Notes under the pieces: generated by a model
Database searches by the model: none
What the model saw: the letters and a program-made list of their open reading frames with translations, nothing else
Told to the model about the DNA's origin: nothing
Made by a program: the position numbers and the translations under genes
NCBI GenBank assembly: GCA_019635695.1
Contig: JAHBYZ010000001.1
Coordinates: 282,091 to 346,090, forward strand
Source of the DNA: Rhizobiaceae bacterium
GTDB lineage: Bacteria > Pseudomonadota > Alphaproteobacteria > Rhizobiales > Rhizobiaceae
Length of the DNA: 64,000 nucleotides
Direction of reading: 5' to 3'
Shown: piece by piece, positions 40,311 to 49,403 of the stretch
Layout of the letters: each line of letters begins with the position of its first letter
How positions within the stretch are numbered: position 1 is the stretch's first letter

Positions 40311-41674
40311 CTGGCAAGATTTCCGCTGATCGAAAGATGCTTGAACCGCGCGGCTCCGGCCGCCGCGAGGTCGCCGCTGGCTGCTTCCTTCCAGCGATGG
40401 CCGACGATCGCGCCGCGTTGCGCCCCGGAGATGATGTTGTCGGAGATGACGGCAGAGCCGGCACCTTCGACCACCGTCACTGCGATGCCTTCGGCTGAGT
40501 TGCGGATCATGTTGCCGGTAGCCACTACATTGCGCAGGTACGGCCCCCATCCGAGATGCATGCCATAAAGCGGTGCGTTCTCGACGACGTTGCCGGAGGC
40601 CACGGTGTCCGCCTCGACCGTGATGCCGACGCCGAAGCCGGGTGCGTCGGCGGGGTAGGGGCCGGTGGTCGAGAGGTTGCGGACCAGATTGCCCGAGATG
40701 ACGGCGAGCCGGCCGCCCTCGTTGAAGTTGACGGCGGAAATGCCGTTGGCCGCGCCGTCGACGACGTTGTTGGCGATGAGCGCGCCTTCGAAGATGAATT
40801 CCGAATACAGCCCCGTCTCGCCCGAGCGCAGGCACTGGTTGCCTGATATCTGCACGTTCGAGCCTCCATTCGAGCGGATCGCCGAGAACGCGCAGTCACT
40901 GATGATGTTGCCCGAGACAACAACGCCGCCGGCGCGGAACACGTTGATGCCGTTGCCCCACTGGCCGGTGCCGCCATTGTCGGCGCGGATGCGCTCGATG
41001 CGATTGCCTGACACCAGCGTGCGGTCCTCGCCGGGCTGGCGGCGATGGACGAGGATGCCGCCATTGCCGCAGTCGGCCACGGCATTGCCGGCGATGGCAA
41101 GGCCGCGCGAGTCCACCGCGTAGATGGCTGTGTCCGCCGCGCCGGAAATGGCGCAGCGCTCGATCCGGCCGCTGACGGTGTCCAGTGCAATGGCGATGCC
41201 GCCGCTGTTTTCGAAGCGGCAGTCGACGACATCGAGTTCGCTGACGCCTGCAATGTCGAGCAGGGCCCGCCGCCCGCCGCCCAGGGGACGGCCGACGCCG
41301 TCGAGCACCAGCCCGCGCAATTCGACCCGCTCGGCGCCGCGAGCGGAGAACAGGGAGCCGCCGGTCATCAGGATGCGGGTTGCGCCGGCAACGCCGCTGA
41401 GCCGCGTGCGCGCCGGCAGTTCGATGTCGGCGAAGAAATAGGCGCCGGGGCCGAGCAGGATCGGGTGGTTGCCGTCGCTCGCCTTGGCGAGCAGTCGCCT
41501 GAACGCGCCGCTCTGATCGCCAGAGGCGTCCGGCCGCACGCCTTCGGCCGCGGCGTCGAGGCCGCCGCGCAACTCGCCGAACGACACTCCCTGTGCGGCG
41601 ACCGGGCCGGCAACGACCGCGCCGGTCGCGGCCAGTCCGGCGGTCGCGAAGCCGCGCCTGCTGAGAACTGTCAT
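40307..41674 (-). CDS. Tat-exported right-handed beta-helix protein (TIGR03808-like)
   Basis: A 455-residue secreted protein. MTVLSRRGFATAGLAATGAVVAGPVAAQG is a twin-arginine signal with AxA cleavage. The mature part has many repeats such as VVVSGNIISDC, VQISGNQCL, LIANNVVDGAANG and SAVISDNIISGA, a parallel beta-helix as in pectate-lyase-like proteins. The pattern matches the TIGR03808 family of twin-arginine repeat proteins, whose role is unknown. I see no catalytic site. GGAGG lies 5 nt before the ATG at 41674. Confidence 0.85.
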   Translation of the reverse strand: MTVLSRRGFATAGLAATGAVVAGPVAAQGVSFGELRGGLDAAAEGVRPDASGDQSGAFRRLLAKASDGNHPILLGPGAYFFADIELPARTRLSGVAGATRILMTGGSLFSARGAERVELRGLVLDGVGRPLGGGRRALLDIAGVSELDVVDCRFENSGGIAIALDTVSGRIERCAISGAADTAIYAVDSRGLAIAGNAVADCGNGGILVHRRQPGEDRTLVSGNRIERIRADNGGTGQWGNGINVFRAGGVVVSGNIISDCAFSAIRSNGGSNVQISGNQCLRSGETGLYSEFIFEGALIANNVVDGAANGISAVNFNEGGRLAVISGNLVRNLSTTGPYPADAPGFGVGITVEADTVASGNVVENAPLYGMHLGWGPYLRNVVATGNMIRNSAEGIAVTVVEGAGSAVISDNIISGAQRGAIVGHRWKEAASGDLAAAGAARFKHLSISGNLAS

Positions 41675-41731
41675 CACCGCCTCCGCATGCAAAAGGTTGA
41701 GCCGCCCGGTACAAAAACCTATCTGGAAAGG

Positions 41732-42202
41732 ATGAGCAGAGCGTTCACCAGCGAGGAACAGAACGAGGCAGCCCTGTCGGACGTCGGCGAGCGGCCGGTA
41801 AGCTCGCACCGCAATCTCGTGACCCCGCAGGGTCTGGCGGCGATCGAGGCCGAGATCGCGCGGCTGCGCGAGGATCTGGCCGAGGGCGAGCGGCTCGCCG
41901 ACCGCGCCAGGATCGCGGCGGCCTCTCGCGACCTGCGCTACTGGATTGCCCGCCGCGAAACAGCCGAGGTGTCGGTCCCGGGGCCCAAAGAGGACGTCGT
42001 GCGCTTCGGCATGATCGTCACCGTCGAGGATGACGACGGGACGCGGCGCACATGGCGCATCGTCGGCGAGGACGAGGCGGACGCGGCGCAGGGTTCCGTT
42101 TCGCACGTCTCGCCGATGGCCCGCGCCCTGTTCGGCAAGCGGGTCGGCGAGGCCGGCACGGTCAACGGCCGCGACTGGACGATCGTGGCGCTTTCGGCCT
42201 AG
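41732..42202 (+). CDS. GreA/GreB-family transcription factor-like protein
   Basis: A 156-residue protein with an N-terminal coiled coil (VTPQGLAAIEAEIARLREDLAEGERLAD) and a C-terminal FKBP-like GreA/B domain (FGMIVTVEDDDGTRRTWRIVGEDEAD, then SPMARALFGKRVGE). It probably binds the RNA polymerase secondary channel, but it is shorter than GreA and the acidic tip is unclear. GGAAAG precedes the ATG at 41732. It overlaps the convergent mutase gene by four bases. Confidence 0.85.
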   Translation: MSRAFTSEEQNEAALSDVGERPVSSHRNLVTPQGLAAIEAEIARLREDLAEGERLADRARIAAASRDLRYWIARRETAEVSVPGPKEDVVRFGMIVTVEDDDGTRRTWRIVGEDEADAAQGSVSHVSPMARALFGKRVGEAGTVNGRDWTIVALSA

Positions 42203-43557
42203 GCGGCCTCGGCCGTCGAGAATTCCTCCCAGCGCACGGGATCGAGTCGCTGGCAGAAGGCGGCGGCATCGCCGCTTTCTTCGCGGCGGCCGCGGTGCAG
42301 CGGCGGCGCATGCGGCGCCCGGCCGAGTTCGGCGAGGCGGGCGTCGCGCGTGGCAAGGATGCGCTTTTGCAGCCTGCCGTCCTGAAGGCTGCGCAGGATG
42401 CCACCCTCCGCGTCGATGCGGCGCATTTCCTGCCATCCGGCCTCGGCGAGTTGCGCAGCGCGCTCGGCAAACGCAACGTCACTCGGGGTAAGTCCGGCAT
42501 GCGCGCCGCCCTCGCGGCCAAGTACGGCGAGCGCCGAGCGCACGCGCCGGCGCGCCACGTCATCGGGAAGACGCAAGGCGACGTCGTGCGGCAGCGCGGT
42601 GACCGTCGTGGCGCCGGCCTCGATGGCGCCCTGCGCCGCCAGCACGGCGCGCACGACATTGGTCTCGGGCTCCGCAGCCGTCATCATGCGGTATGAGCTC
42701 TCGGCATGCACGGCGACGGGCAGCGGCGGCACGCCGTAGCTGGCGAGCATGCGCTCCCAGAGCTGATGCAGCGCCGCGAGCTTCGCGGCGGTTGCCAGCC
42801 GGTCCTGCTCGACACTGACGGCGAAGCCGACATGGGCGGCAGCGTATATCGCCGGCTGACGGGCCTCCTCGAACATGCGCAGGTAGCCGACCGTGGAGGC
42901 GAGCATGATGCCGAGTTCCTGCGCGTCCGAGGCGCCGGCATTGTGGAACACACGGCCGTCCGCTTCCAGCAGCACGCCGGGCACGCCGAGCACGAAATAA
43001 TGGGCGAGCGATTGCGGCATCGAGGCCGCCAGTGCCTCTATGGACATTCGCAGCACGCCGGTACCCGCGAAGATCGCCGCGGGGTCGATGCCGAACGAGA
43101 TGTCCAGCCGCTCCGGCGCAATCTTTCGGGTTGCGAGCAGGCGCACGAGCCAGTCCACCGAAGCGCGGCTCTGCGGATGGACGTCAATGCGCAGATGGGT
43201 GCGGCCGAGTGGCACGTCGCGCAGTGCCGCGGCCAACGCTTCCTGCGTCGCAGGCAGGCCGTGGCCGAAGGCGTTGGGTGCGCCCTGGAAGATGACGGAG
43301 AAGCCGTCGATGCCGGCGGCAAGATCCTCGGCCGCCTGCCGCGCGGCGCGTTCCGGCGACCGGTCGTCAAGGCGCTGCAGAAGCTTGGGCGATGTTGCGC
43401 GCGCAACGCGTGGCGCGCCGGATGCGTCCCCGTCCCCGGTGCGGTCCCCTGCCGCGACGCGTGCCGGGAGTTGTGTGCCCATGGGGTCACGCGCAAGTAC
43501 CGCCGCGCCCTGCGCGGGGCGGGGGGAACCTGCCGTGGATAGTGTCGAGGTGCTCAT
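42199..43557 (-). CDS. Methylmalonyl-CoA mutase small-subunit-like protein
   Basis: This 452-residue protein has the barrel of the B12-dependent mutase family. SVIFQGAPNAFGHGLP, the DISFGIDP strand, DGRVFHNAGASDAQELGIMLASTVGYLRM and SSYRMMTAAEPETNVVR resemble the beta (small) chain. No cobalamin-binding DxHxxG domain follows, so it would need a large subunit, not in this window. Start at ATG 43557, with AGGAGG five bases upstream inside a structured leader. It is shorter than usual small subunits. Confidence 0.82.
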   Translation of the reverse strand: MSTSTLSTAGSPRPAQGAAVLARDPMGTQLPARVAAGDRTGDGDASGAPRVARATSPKLLQRLDDRSPERAARQAAEDLAAGIDGFSVIFQGAPNAFGHGLPATQEALAAALRDVPLGRTHLRIDVHPQSRASVDWLVRLLATRKIAPERLDISFGIDPAAIFAGTGVLRMSIEALAASMPQSLAHYFVLGVPGVLLEADGRVFHNAGASDAQELGIMLASTVGYLRMFEEARQPAIYAAAHVGFAVSVEQDRLATAAKLAALHQLWERMLASYGVPPLPVAVHAESSYRMMTAAEPETNVVRAVLAAQGAIEAGATTVTALPHDVALRLPDDVARRRVRSALAVLGREGGAHAGLTPSDVAFAERAAQLAEAGWQEMRRIDAEGGILRSLQDGRLQKRILATRDARLAELGRAPHAPPLHRGRREESGDAAAFCQRLDPVRWEEFSTAEAA

Positions 43558-43705
43558 CCGGCCTCCTGACTCGACGCGGCTCCGCATGCCACAAGGCACC
43601 GGCCCCCCGACCAGGCAACACTTGAATTGGCCGTCTCCGCGCGCCGCTCCCCGCACGGATACGGAGTACCGCTACTCCGATTGCAGAGTGTAAGGTAGCG
43701 TTACC
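43558..43705 (-). promoter_or_regulatory. Structured leader of the mutase gene, possible B12-type riboswitch
   Basis: On the minus strand, the leader has GGTA-GCGT-TACC-like and CGGAGTA-loop-TACTCCG hairpins (43694-43705, 43662-43679), a TGCC-TTGT-GGCA hairpin, and then GAGTCAGGAGGCC directly before the ATG. The last motif resembles the B12-box end of cobalamin riboswitches and contains the ribosome binding site. The full conserved core is not evident, so this is only a candidate. Confidence 0.3.
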
Positions 43706-43845
43706 GGAACAGCAACGCGCGTTCATCGCTGCGGGGGACGTTTTGGCTGCAACCGTGTGTTTGCTGCCACACCCGTTGTTGCCTCCCGCGGCGGCGACTA
43801 TACGGTCTGTGAGGATCGGCCCTTGCGGGCAAAGCGGAGCAGGAC

Positions 43846-45468
43846 ATGGCAGACAGCCCCAGCATCTTCGTCGGCGGCAGCCGCAAGCCCGACGACAGCT
43901 ATCAGAAGGCGGAGGAGCTGCTGCTCAAATACGCCAACCGTCACGGCATCGTGACCGGGGCGACCGGCACCGGCAAGACGGTGACCCTGCAGATCCTCGC
44001 CGAGGGTTTTTCGAACGCCGGCGTGCCGGTCTTCGCCGCCGACATCAAGGGCGACCTCTCCGGCATCGCGCTCGCCGGCGAACCGAAGGATTTCCTCGCC
44101 GCGAGAGCAAAGACCATCCACCTCGATCCCTATGAGTTCAGCGACTTCCCGGTGATCTTCTGGGACCTGTTCGGCGAGAAGGGCCACCCGATCCGCGCCA
44201 CGGTGTCCGACATGGGACCGCTGCTTTTGTCGCGGTTGATGAACCTTACCGAAGCGCAGGAAGGCGTTATCAACATCGCTTTCCGCATCGCCGACGAGGA
44301 AGGCCTGCTGCTGCTCGACATGAAAGATCTGCAGGCGCTGCTGGCCAATCTGGCCGAGCGGGCAGACGAGGTCGGCCGCCGCTACGGCAACGTGTCGAAG
44401 ACGTCCGTCGGCGCCATCCAGCGCTCGCTGCTGATCCTCGAACAGCAGGGCGGCAACTACTTCTTCGGCGAGCCCTCGCTCAGGATCCCGGACCTGATGC
44501 GCACGACGCCGGACGGGCGCGGCGCCATCAGCATCCTCGCAGCCGACAAGCTGATGATGAACCCGCGCCTCTACGCAACCTTCCTGCTGTGGCTGCTGTC
44601 GGAGCTGTTCGAGCAACTTCCCGAGGTCGGCGACCCGGACAAGCCGAAGCTGGTCTTCTTCTTCGACGAGGCGCACCTCCTGTTTGACGAGGCGCCGAAG
44701 GCGCTGGTCGACCGCGTCGAGCAGGTGACGCGGCTGATCCGCTCCAAGGGCGTCGGCGTCTACTTCGTCACGCAGAACCCGCTCGACGTTCCCGAGACGG
44801 TGCTCGGCCAGATGGGCAACCGCATCCAGCACGCCTTGCGCGCCTACACGCCGCGCGAGCAGAAGGCGGTGCGCACCGCCGCCGACACGTTCCGGCCGAA
44901 TCCGGATTTCAAGACCGACCAAGCCATCACGCAGCTCGGCACTGGCGAGGCGCTGGTGTCGCTGCTGGAAGCCAAGGGCGCGCCGTCGATCGTGCAGCGC
45001 ACGCTGATCCGCCCCCCGTCCTCGCGCATGGGACCGATCACCGACGAGGAACGCCGCAAGATCATGGCGGTGAGCCCGGTGGCCGCGCAGTACGACCAGG
45101 CAGTGGACAGGGAGTCCGCTTTCGAGGTGCTGAAGAAGCGCGCCGGGGAAGCAGTGCGGGCGGAGTCCGACCAGCAGGCCCGCGAGGAGGCCGGCAGCGC
45201 GCAACGCCGCTCGCCCTGGACCTTGCCGGACTTCGACGGCGACCCGCGCCAGCCGGCGCCACGCTCCGACGACGGCTACCGCCGCGATGACGATTTCGAA
45301 GACGATTACCGCCGTCGCAGGCAGACCACGGCGCCGCGCCAGCCGCGCCCGTCCAACCGGCAGAGCGTCGGCGAGGCTGCGGTGAAGTCGGTGGTGCGCT
45401 CGATGGGTTCGTCGCTCGGCCGCGCCATCATCCGCGGCATACTTGGCAGCATCAGGCGGGGCTTCTGA
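43846..45468 (+). CDS. HerA/YjgR-like ATPase (DUF853)
   Basis: A 540-residue P-loop ATPase of the HerA/FtsK type. Walker A is GATGTGKT (38-45), Walker B is [16 protein letters not shown], and a DIKGDLSG motif follows the first strand. The C-terminal 110 residues are charged and Arg-rich ([16 protein letters not shown]) and look disordered. YjgR-like proteins are single genes thought to be DNA translocases, with no settled role. It diverges from the mutase gene. Confidence 0.88.
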   Translation: MADSPSIFVGGSRKPDDSYQKAEELLLKYANRHGIVTGATGTGKTVTLQILAEGFSNAGVPVFAADIKGDLSGIALAGEPKDFLAARAKTIHLDPYEFSDFPVIFWDLFGEKGHPIRATVSDMGPLLLSRLMNLTEAQEGVINIAFRIADEEGLLLLDMKDLQALLANLAERADEVGRRYGNVSKTSVGAIQRSLLILEQQGGNYFFGEPSLRIPDLMRTTPDGRGAISILAADKLMMNPRLYATFLLWLLSELFEQLPEVGDPDKPKLVFFFDEAHLLFDEAPKALVDRVEQVTRLIRSKGVGVYFVTQNPLDVPETVLGQMGNRIQHALRAYTPREQKAVRTAADTFRPNPDFKTDQAITQLGTGEALVSLLEAKGAPSIVQRTLIRPPSSRMGPITDEERRKIMAVSPVAAQYDQAVDRESAFEVLKKRAGEAVRAESDQQAREEAGSAQRRSPWTLPDFDGDPRQPAPRSDDGYRRDDDFEDDYRRRRQTTAPRQPRPSNRQSVGEAAVKSVVRSMGSSLGRAIIRGILGSIRRGF

Positions 45469-45487
45469 GATCCCGCCCGAGGGTCGT

Positions 45488-46174
45488 TCACGCGACCACG
45501 ACGGTCGTGCCGGAAGGCACGCGGTCGTACAGGTCGATGATGTCCTGGTTCATCAGGCGCACGCAGCCAGAAGACACTGACTGCCCGATCGACCACCACT
45601 CGGGAGAGCCGTGCAGTCGGTAGAGCGTGTCCTCGTTGTTCTGGAAGAGGTACAGCGCACGTGCGCCCAGCGGGTTGTCGAGGCCGCCGGGCATGCCGCC
45701 GTTCTCGGCGCTGTATTTCGCCAGTTCCGGCCGTCGCTGGATCATCTCCGCAGGAGGCGTCCACTTCGGCCATGCCTGCTTCCACTGAACGACCGCGCGG
45801 CCCGACCATTCGAAGCCCTGCTTGCCGAGGCCGACGCCGTAGCGCATGGCGTCGCCGCCAGGCAGCGTCCAGTAGAGATAGTGGTTCTTGGTATCGACCA
45901 CGACCGTGCCCGGCTTCTCGCCGGTGGGGTCGCGCACGATCTGGCGGAACAGCCGCGGCTGCACCTTCTCGATGGGAATCGCGGGGATGGTGAAACCGCC
46001 GTCGACCTTCACGCCGTACATGTCCTTGAGTGCGACTTTCGGCGCGATCGGATCTGGATCGCGCCGTGGCGTGGTCGTGCAGGCCGACGCCATGGCGGCC
46101 GCGGCGCCCAGCGCGGCGGTGTTGAGGAACATGCGGCGCGAAATCGGCGCGCCGTCGAATATCGTTGCGTTCAT
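45488..46174 (-). CDS. L,D-transpeptidase (YkuD), Tat-type lipoprotein
   Basis: A 228-residue YkuD-family protein. The N-terminus has a twin-arginine motif (ISRRMFLNTAALG) and a lipobox ending at Cys32 (MASAC), so it is likely a lipoprotein. The catalytic motif HGSPEWWSIGQSVSSGCVRLMN has Cys204. It makes L,D cross-links in peptidoglycan or attaches proteins to it. I chose the ATG at 46174 for its signal sequence. It ends convergent with the HerA-like gene. Confidence 0.9.
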   Translation of the reverse strand: MNATIFDGAPISRRMFLNTAALGAAAAMASACTTTPRRDPDPIAPKVALKDMYGVKVDGGFTIPAIPIEKVQPRLFRQIVRDPTGEKPGTVVVDTKNHYLYWTLPGGDAMRYGVGLGKQGFEWSGRAVVQWKQAWPKWTPPAEMIQRRPELAKYSAENGGMPGGLDNPLGARALYLFQNNEDTLYRLHGSPEWWSIGQSVSSGCVRLMNQDIIDLYDRVPSGTTVVVA

Positions 46175-46325
46175 GTCTGTCCGCCGGTTACGCCGCACAT
46201 CCCACGCGGCAGTCAAAGCCAATCAGGGCGACATCCCACACCCTGCGAGCATGGAGTCCACCTTGCCGCCGGCATGGTGAACGAATTGCTAAGCCCGACG
46301 ATGTCGCGGCGGTGGCGCTTCTGTT

Positions 46326-46988
46326 TCAATTCGCCGTGAGAAGCTGCGTGAGATTGGGCAGCACCGCCTTAGGTGCGTGGTCGCGATACTCGTCGGGCTG
46401 ACCGGAGCGGTTGATCCACACGGCATGGAAGCCGTAACGCGACGCGCCCGCGACGTCCCAGCGGTTGGACGACTGGAAGGATATCTTCTCGGGATACATG
46501 CGCCAGCTATTGGTCACCATCTCGTAGACGGACGGATCGGTCTTGAAGCGGCGAACTTCGTCGACCGAGAAAATGGCGTCGAGAAGCGGCTCGATCGCGG
46601 CCGAGCGCGCCGCGGACGCCAGCATCTCGGGCGAGCCGTTGGAAAGGATAGCGATCTTTACGCCCTCGGCCTTGAGCGCCTTCAAGACGGAAGGCACCTC
46701 CGGATAGCAGTCGAGGCTCCAATAGGCGTCCAGAAGGCGCTTGCGAACCGCCGGCGCCACCTGCGGGAAACGCGCAAGCGCAAAATCCAGCGCCTGCTCG
46801 GTGAGCTGCCAGAAATCCTGATAGGCGCCCATCAGCGTGCGCACCCAGGAATATTCGAGCTGTTTGGCGCGCCAGAGTTCCGAGAGCGCCTGTCCCTGCG
46901 GACCGATCGCGTCGGCATGCCGGCGCACGGCGGCATGCACGTCGAACAGCGTCCCGTAGGCATCGAACACGTAGGCCGGATGGAGCAT
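46326..46988 (-). CDS. Type II haloacid dehalogenase
   Basis: A 220-residue HAD-superfamily hydrolase of the (S)-2-haloacid dehalogenase group. It has nucleophile Asp9 in VFDAYGTLFDVHAA, the LSNGSPEML motif, a Lys in RFKTDPSVYEM, and FQSSNRWDVAGASRYGF. These motifs are those of L-2-haloacid dehalogenases; the true substrate may differ. I chose the ATG at 46988. Confidence 0.88.
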   Translation of the reverse strand: MLHPAYVFDAYGTLFDVHAAVRRHADAIGPQGQALSELWRAKQLEYSWVRTLMGAYQDFWQLTEQALDFALARFPQVAPAVRKRLLDAYWSLDCYPEVPSVLKALKAEGVKIAILSNGSPEMLASAARSAAIEPLLDAIFSVDEVRRFKTDPSVYEMVTNSWRMYPEKISFQSSNRWDVAGASRYGFHAVWINRSGQPDEYRDHAPKAVLPNLTQLLTAN

Positions 46989-47099
46989 TGTGAAGACCTT
47001 TCGGCCGCTTCTAGCGCAGGCGCGCCGAACGGTGAAGGTTGGAAGCCGGCTGGCCGAAACGATTGGCGTCCGCAGCGCGGTTGACCCGCGAGAGCAAAA

Positions 47100-47127
47100 T
47101 CCCTTCGATGGCGTGACATCGAAGGGA
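47100..47127 (+). promoter_or_regulatory. Hairpin covering the ribosome binding site of the aminotransferase gene
   Basis: TCCCTTCGATG pairs perfectly with CATCGAAGGGA across a GCGTGA loop. The 3' arm holds GAAGGGAG, the only good Shine-Dalgarno sequence, 7 nt before the ATG at 47135. When folded it would hide the site, so translation may be regulated. Confidence 0.6.
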
Positions 47128-47134
47128 GTATGCA

Positions 47135-48013
47135 ATGAGCCTGGCGACGCCTGCACCAAGCCTGACCTGGACCTACATCGACGGAGACTGGCACGAGGGA
47201 AATCCGGCGATCGTCGGTCCGCGCAGTCACGTCATGTGGCTAGGGTCGTCGGTCTTCGACGGCGCGCGCTGGTTCGAAGGCGTGGCGCCGGATCTCGACA
47301 AGCATTGCGAGCGCGTGAACGCGTCGGCCAAGGCGTTGCTGCTCAAGCCGACCATGGACCCGAAGGATATCGAGGCCCTGACCTGGGACGGCCTCGGCAG
47401 GTTCGACGGTAAGACTGCTGTCTACATCCGGCCGATGTACTGGGCAGAGCACGGGGGTCCGATGAGCGTACCGGCCGATCCGGAGAGCACGCGATTCTGC
47501 CTTTGCCTGTACGAAGCGCCGATGGCTGCGCCGACCGGTTTCTCCATCACGGTGTCGCCGTTTCGCCGCCCGTCGCTCGAGACGATGCCGACCAACGCCA
47601 AGGCCGGTTGCCTCTATCCTAACAATGGCCGCGCGATGCTCGAAGCTAGGCGGCGCGGCTTCGACAATGCGCTGGTCCTCGACATGCTGGGCAATGTCGC
47701 CGAGACGGGCTCCTCCAACATCTTCATGGCCAGGGACGGTTCCGTGTTCACGCCCGCACCGAACGGGACGTTCCTCTCCGGAATCACGCGCGCTCGGTCC
47801 ATTGCGCTCCTGAAGGGAGCCGGCATCGAGGTTGCCGAAACGTCGCTGACGGTCGCCGACTTCATGGATGCCGACGAGATATTCTCGACCGGAAATCAGG
47901 CCAAGGTTATCCCGGTTACCCGCATAGAGAACCGCGACATGCAGCCGGGACCGATCGGGAAAAAACTGCGAAAGCTCTACTGGGATTGGGCGCATTCGAC
48001 ACCGGCGCGCTGA
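47135..48013 (+). CDS. ilvE: Branched-chain amino acid aminotransferase (class IV)
   Basis: A 292-residue fold-type IV PLP enzyme. The PLP Lys is Lys156 (TNAKAGCLYPNNGRAM). SVFDGARWFEG, NVAETGSSNIF and FLSGITRARSI are class hallmarks. It transfers amino groups in Leu, Ile and Val metabolism; some relatives act on D-amino acids. The initiation site lies in a hairpin at 47100-47127. Confidence 0.87.
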   Translation: MSLATPAPSLTWTYIDGDWHEGNPAIVGPRSHVMWLGSSVFDGARWFEGVAPDLDKHCERVNASAKALLLKPTMDPKDIEALTWDGLGRFDGKTAVYIRPMYWAEHGGPMSVPADPESTRFCLCLYEAPMAAPTGFSITVSPFRRPSLETMPTNAKAGCLYPNNGRAMLEARRRGFDNALVLDMLGNVAETGSSNIFMARDGSVFTPAPNGTFLSGITRARSIALLKGAGIEVAETSLTVADFMDADEIFSTGNQAKVIPVTRIENRDMQPGPIGKKLRKLYWDWAHSTPAR

Positions 48014-48133
48014 AACAGGCGTTGAGCGCGGCCGCCGGCACCCTATATCAGCTTTGTGCGTTGACCCACGGACGGCCTGGGACTAGGGCTGCCGCCGGCC
48101 ATATTTGATGCCATTTTCGAGGGAGATCGTCCG

Positions 48134-48730
48134 ATGGCTTTTGAACTTCCCGCGCTGCCCTACGACTACGACGCGCTGGCTCCTTACATGTCCAAGGAGA
48201 CGCTTGAGTATCACCACGACAAGCACCACAAGGCCTACGTCGACAACGGCAACAAGCTTGCCGCCGAAGCCGGCATGGACAAGCTGTCGCTCGAAGAGAT
48301 CGTCAAGCAGAGCTATGGCAAGAACGCCGGCCTCTTCAACAATGCCGGCCAGCATTACAACCATATTCACTTCTGGAAGTGGATGAAGAAGGGCGGCGGC
48401 GGCAACAAGCTGCCGGGCAAGCTGCAGAAGGCGGTCGACAGCGACCTCGGCGGCTACGACAAGTTCAAGGCCGACTTCATCGCGGCCGGCACCACCCAGT
48501 TCGGCTCGGGCTGGGCCTGGCTTTCGGTGAAGGACGGCAAGCTCGCCATCAGCAAGACGCCGAACGGCGAGAACCCGCTGGTTCACGGCGCCAAGCCGAT
48601 CCTCGGCGTCGACGTGTGGGAGCACTCATACTACATCGACTATCGCAACGCGCGGCCGAAATACCTCGAGGCCTTCGTCGACAGCCTCATAAACTGGGAC
48701 TACGTGCTGGAAATGTACGAAAAGGCCTGA
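48134..48730 (+). CDS. sodB: Superoxide dismutase, Fe-type
   Basis: A 198-residue Fe/Mn superoxide dismutase. Metal ligands are His27, His77 (NHIHFW), Asp160 and His164 (DVWEHSYYIDY). Gln73, four residues before His77, occupies the place typical of Fe-type enzymes. It has no signal peptide, so it is cytoplasmic. GAGGGAGA precedes the ATG, and an intrinsic terminator follows, so it is a single-gene transcript. Confidence 0.95.
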   Translation: MAFELPALPYDYDALAPYMSKETLEYHHDKHHKAYVDNGNKLAAEAGMDKLSLEEIVKQSYGKNAGLFNNAGQHYNHIHFWKWMKKGGGGNKLPGKLQKAVDSDLGGYDKFKADFIAAGTTQFGSGWAWLSVKDGKLAISKTPNGENPLVHGAKPILGVDVWEHSYYIDYRNARPKYLEAFVDSLINWDYVLEMYEKA

Positions 48731-48751
48731 GCCCTTTACGGACCATCTGTC

Positions 48752-48780
48752 AAAGGCCCCGTCCCGCGCGGGGCCTTTTC
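48752..48780 (+). terminator. Intrinsic terminator of sodB
   Basis: AAAGGCCCC pairs with GGGGCCTTT across a nine-base loop, followed by further T and C. It lies 21 nt after the stop. Confidence 0.85.
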
Positions 48781-48941
48781 CGTTGGCGCGACGATCTCTC
48801 TGTCGCGCAAACAAGACAATAGTAATCAGGATTATAACTGAAGCGTGAAGCCTCCCGTAGCGGAAGTGACTTCCCCGTATGAGTGTTTCGGACATGATCG
48901 GACAGCCGCCAACCGGCGGTTCGCCTGTCCGGAGACCAGCC

Positions 48942-49379
48942 ATGAGAATGCTCGCCATTGCCGCTAGCGCCGCAATGATCGCCACGTCTTTCGCATCGAT
49001 CGCGGGCGCCGACCCGATAGCCGACCGCAAGCAGAACATGCGCGACCGCGCCGCGCAGATGCGCGTGCTCGGACCTATCGCGCAGGGCCAGCAGCCCTTC
49101 GATGCGACGGCGGTGCACGCCGCGCTCGATGCCCTCAACGCCGCGGCCAAGGCGACCGACGTTGCCGCGCTGTGGCCGGCTGGCTCGGAAACCGGCGACA
49201 CCAAGTCGTCGCCGAAGATCTGGGAAGACATGGCCGGCTTCACTGCAGCCATGGACAAGTTCAAGGCAGACGCTGCGGCCGCCGCCGCTGCGAAGCCGGC
49301 CGACCTCGCCGCCTTCCAGGCGGTCTTCGGTCCGGTCGCCGGCAATTGCGGGGCCTGCCACCAGGCCTACCGACTCTAG
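48942..49379 (+). CDS. Class II cytochrome c (c'/c556-like)
   Basis: A 145-residue periplasmic cytochrome. A signal peptide (MRMLAIAASAAMIATSFASIAGA) comes before a four-helix-type domain, and the haem site CGACH (136-140) is near the C-terminus, as in cytochrome c'/c556. I chose the ATG at 48942 with GGAG upstream. It starts 24 nt before a diheme cytochrome, which is probably its redox partner. Confidence 0.92.
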   Translation: MRMLAIAASAAMIATSFASIAGADPIADRKQNMRDRAAQMRVLGPIAQGQQPFDATAVHAALDALNAAAKATDVAALWPAGSETGDTKSSPKIWEDMAGFTAAMDKFKADAAAAAAAKPADLAAFQAVFGPVAGNCGACHQAYRL

Positions 49380-49403
49380 CAGGCCCTCCGGGGAGGGCTT
49401 CGC

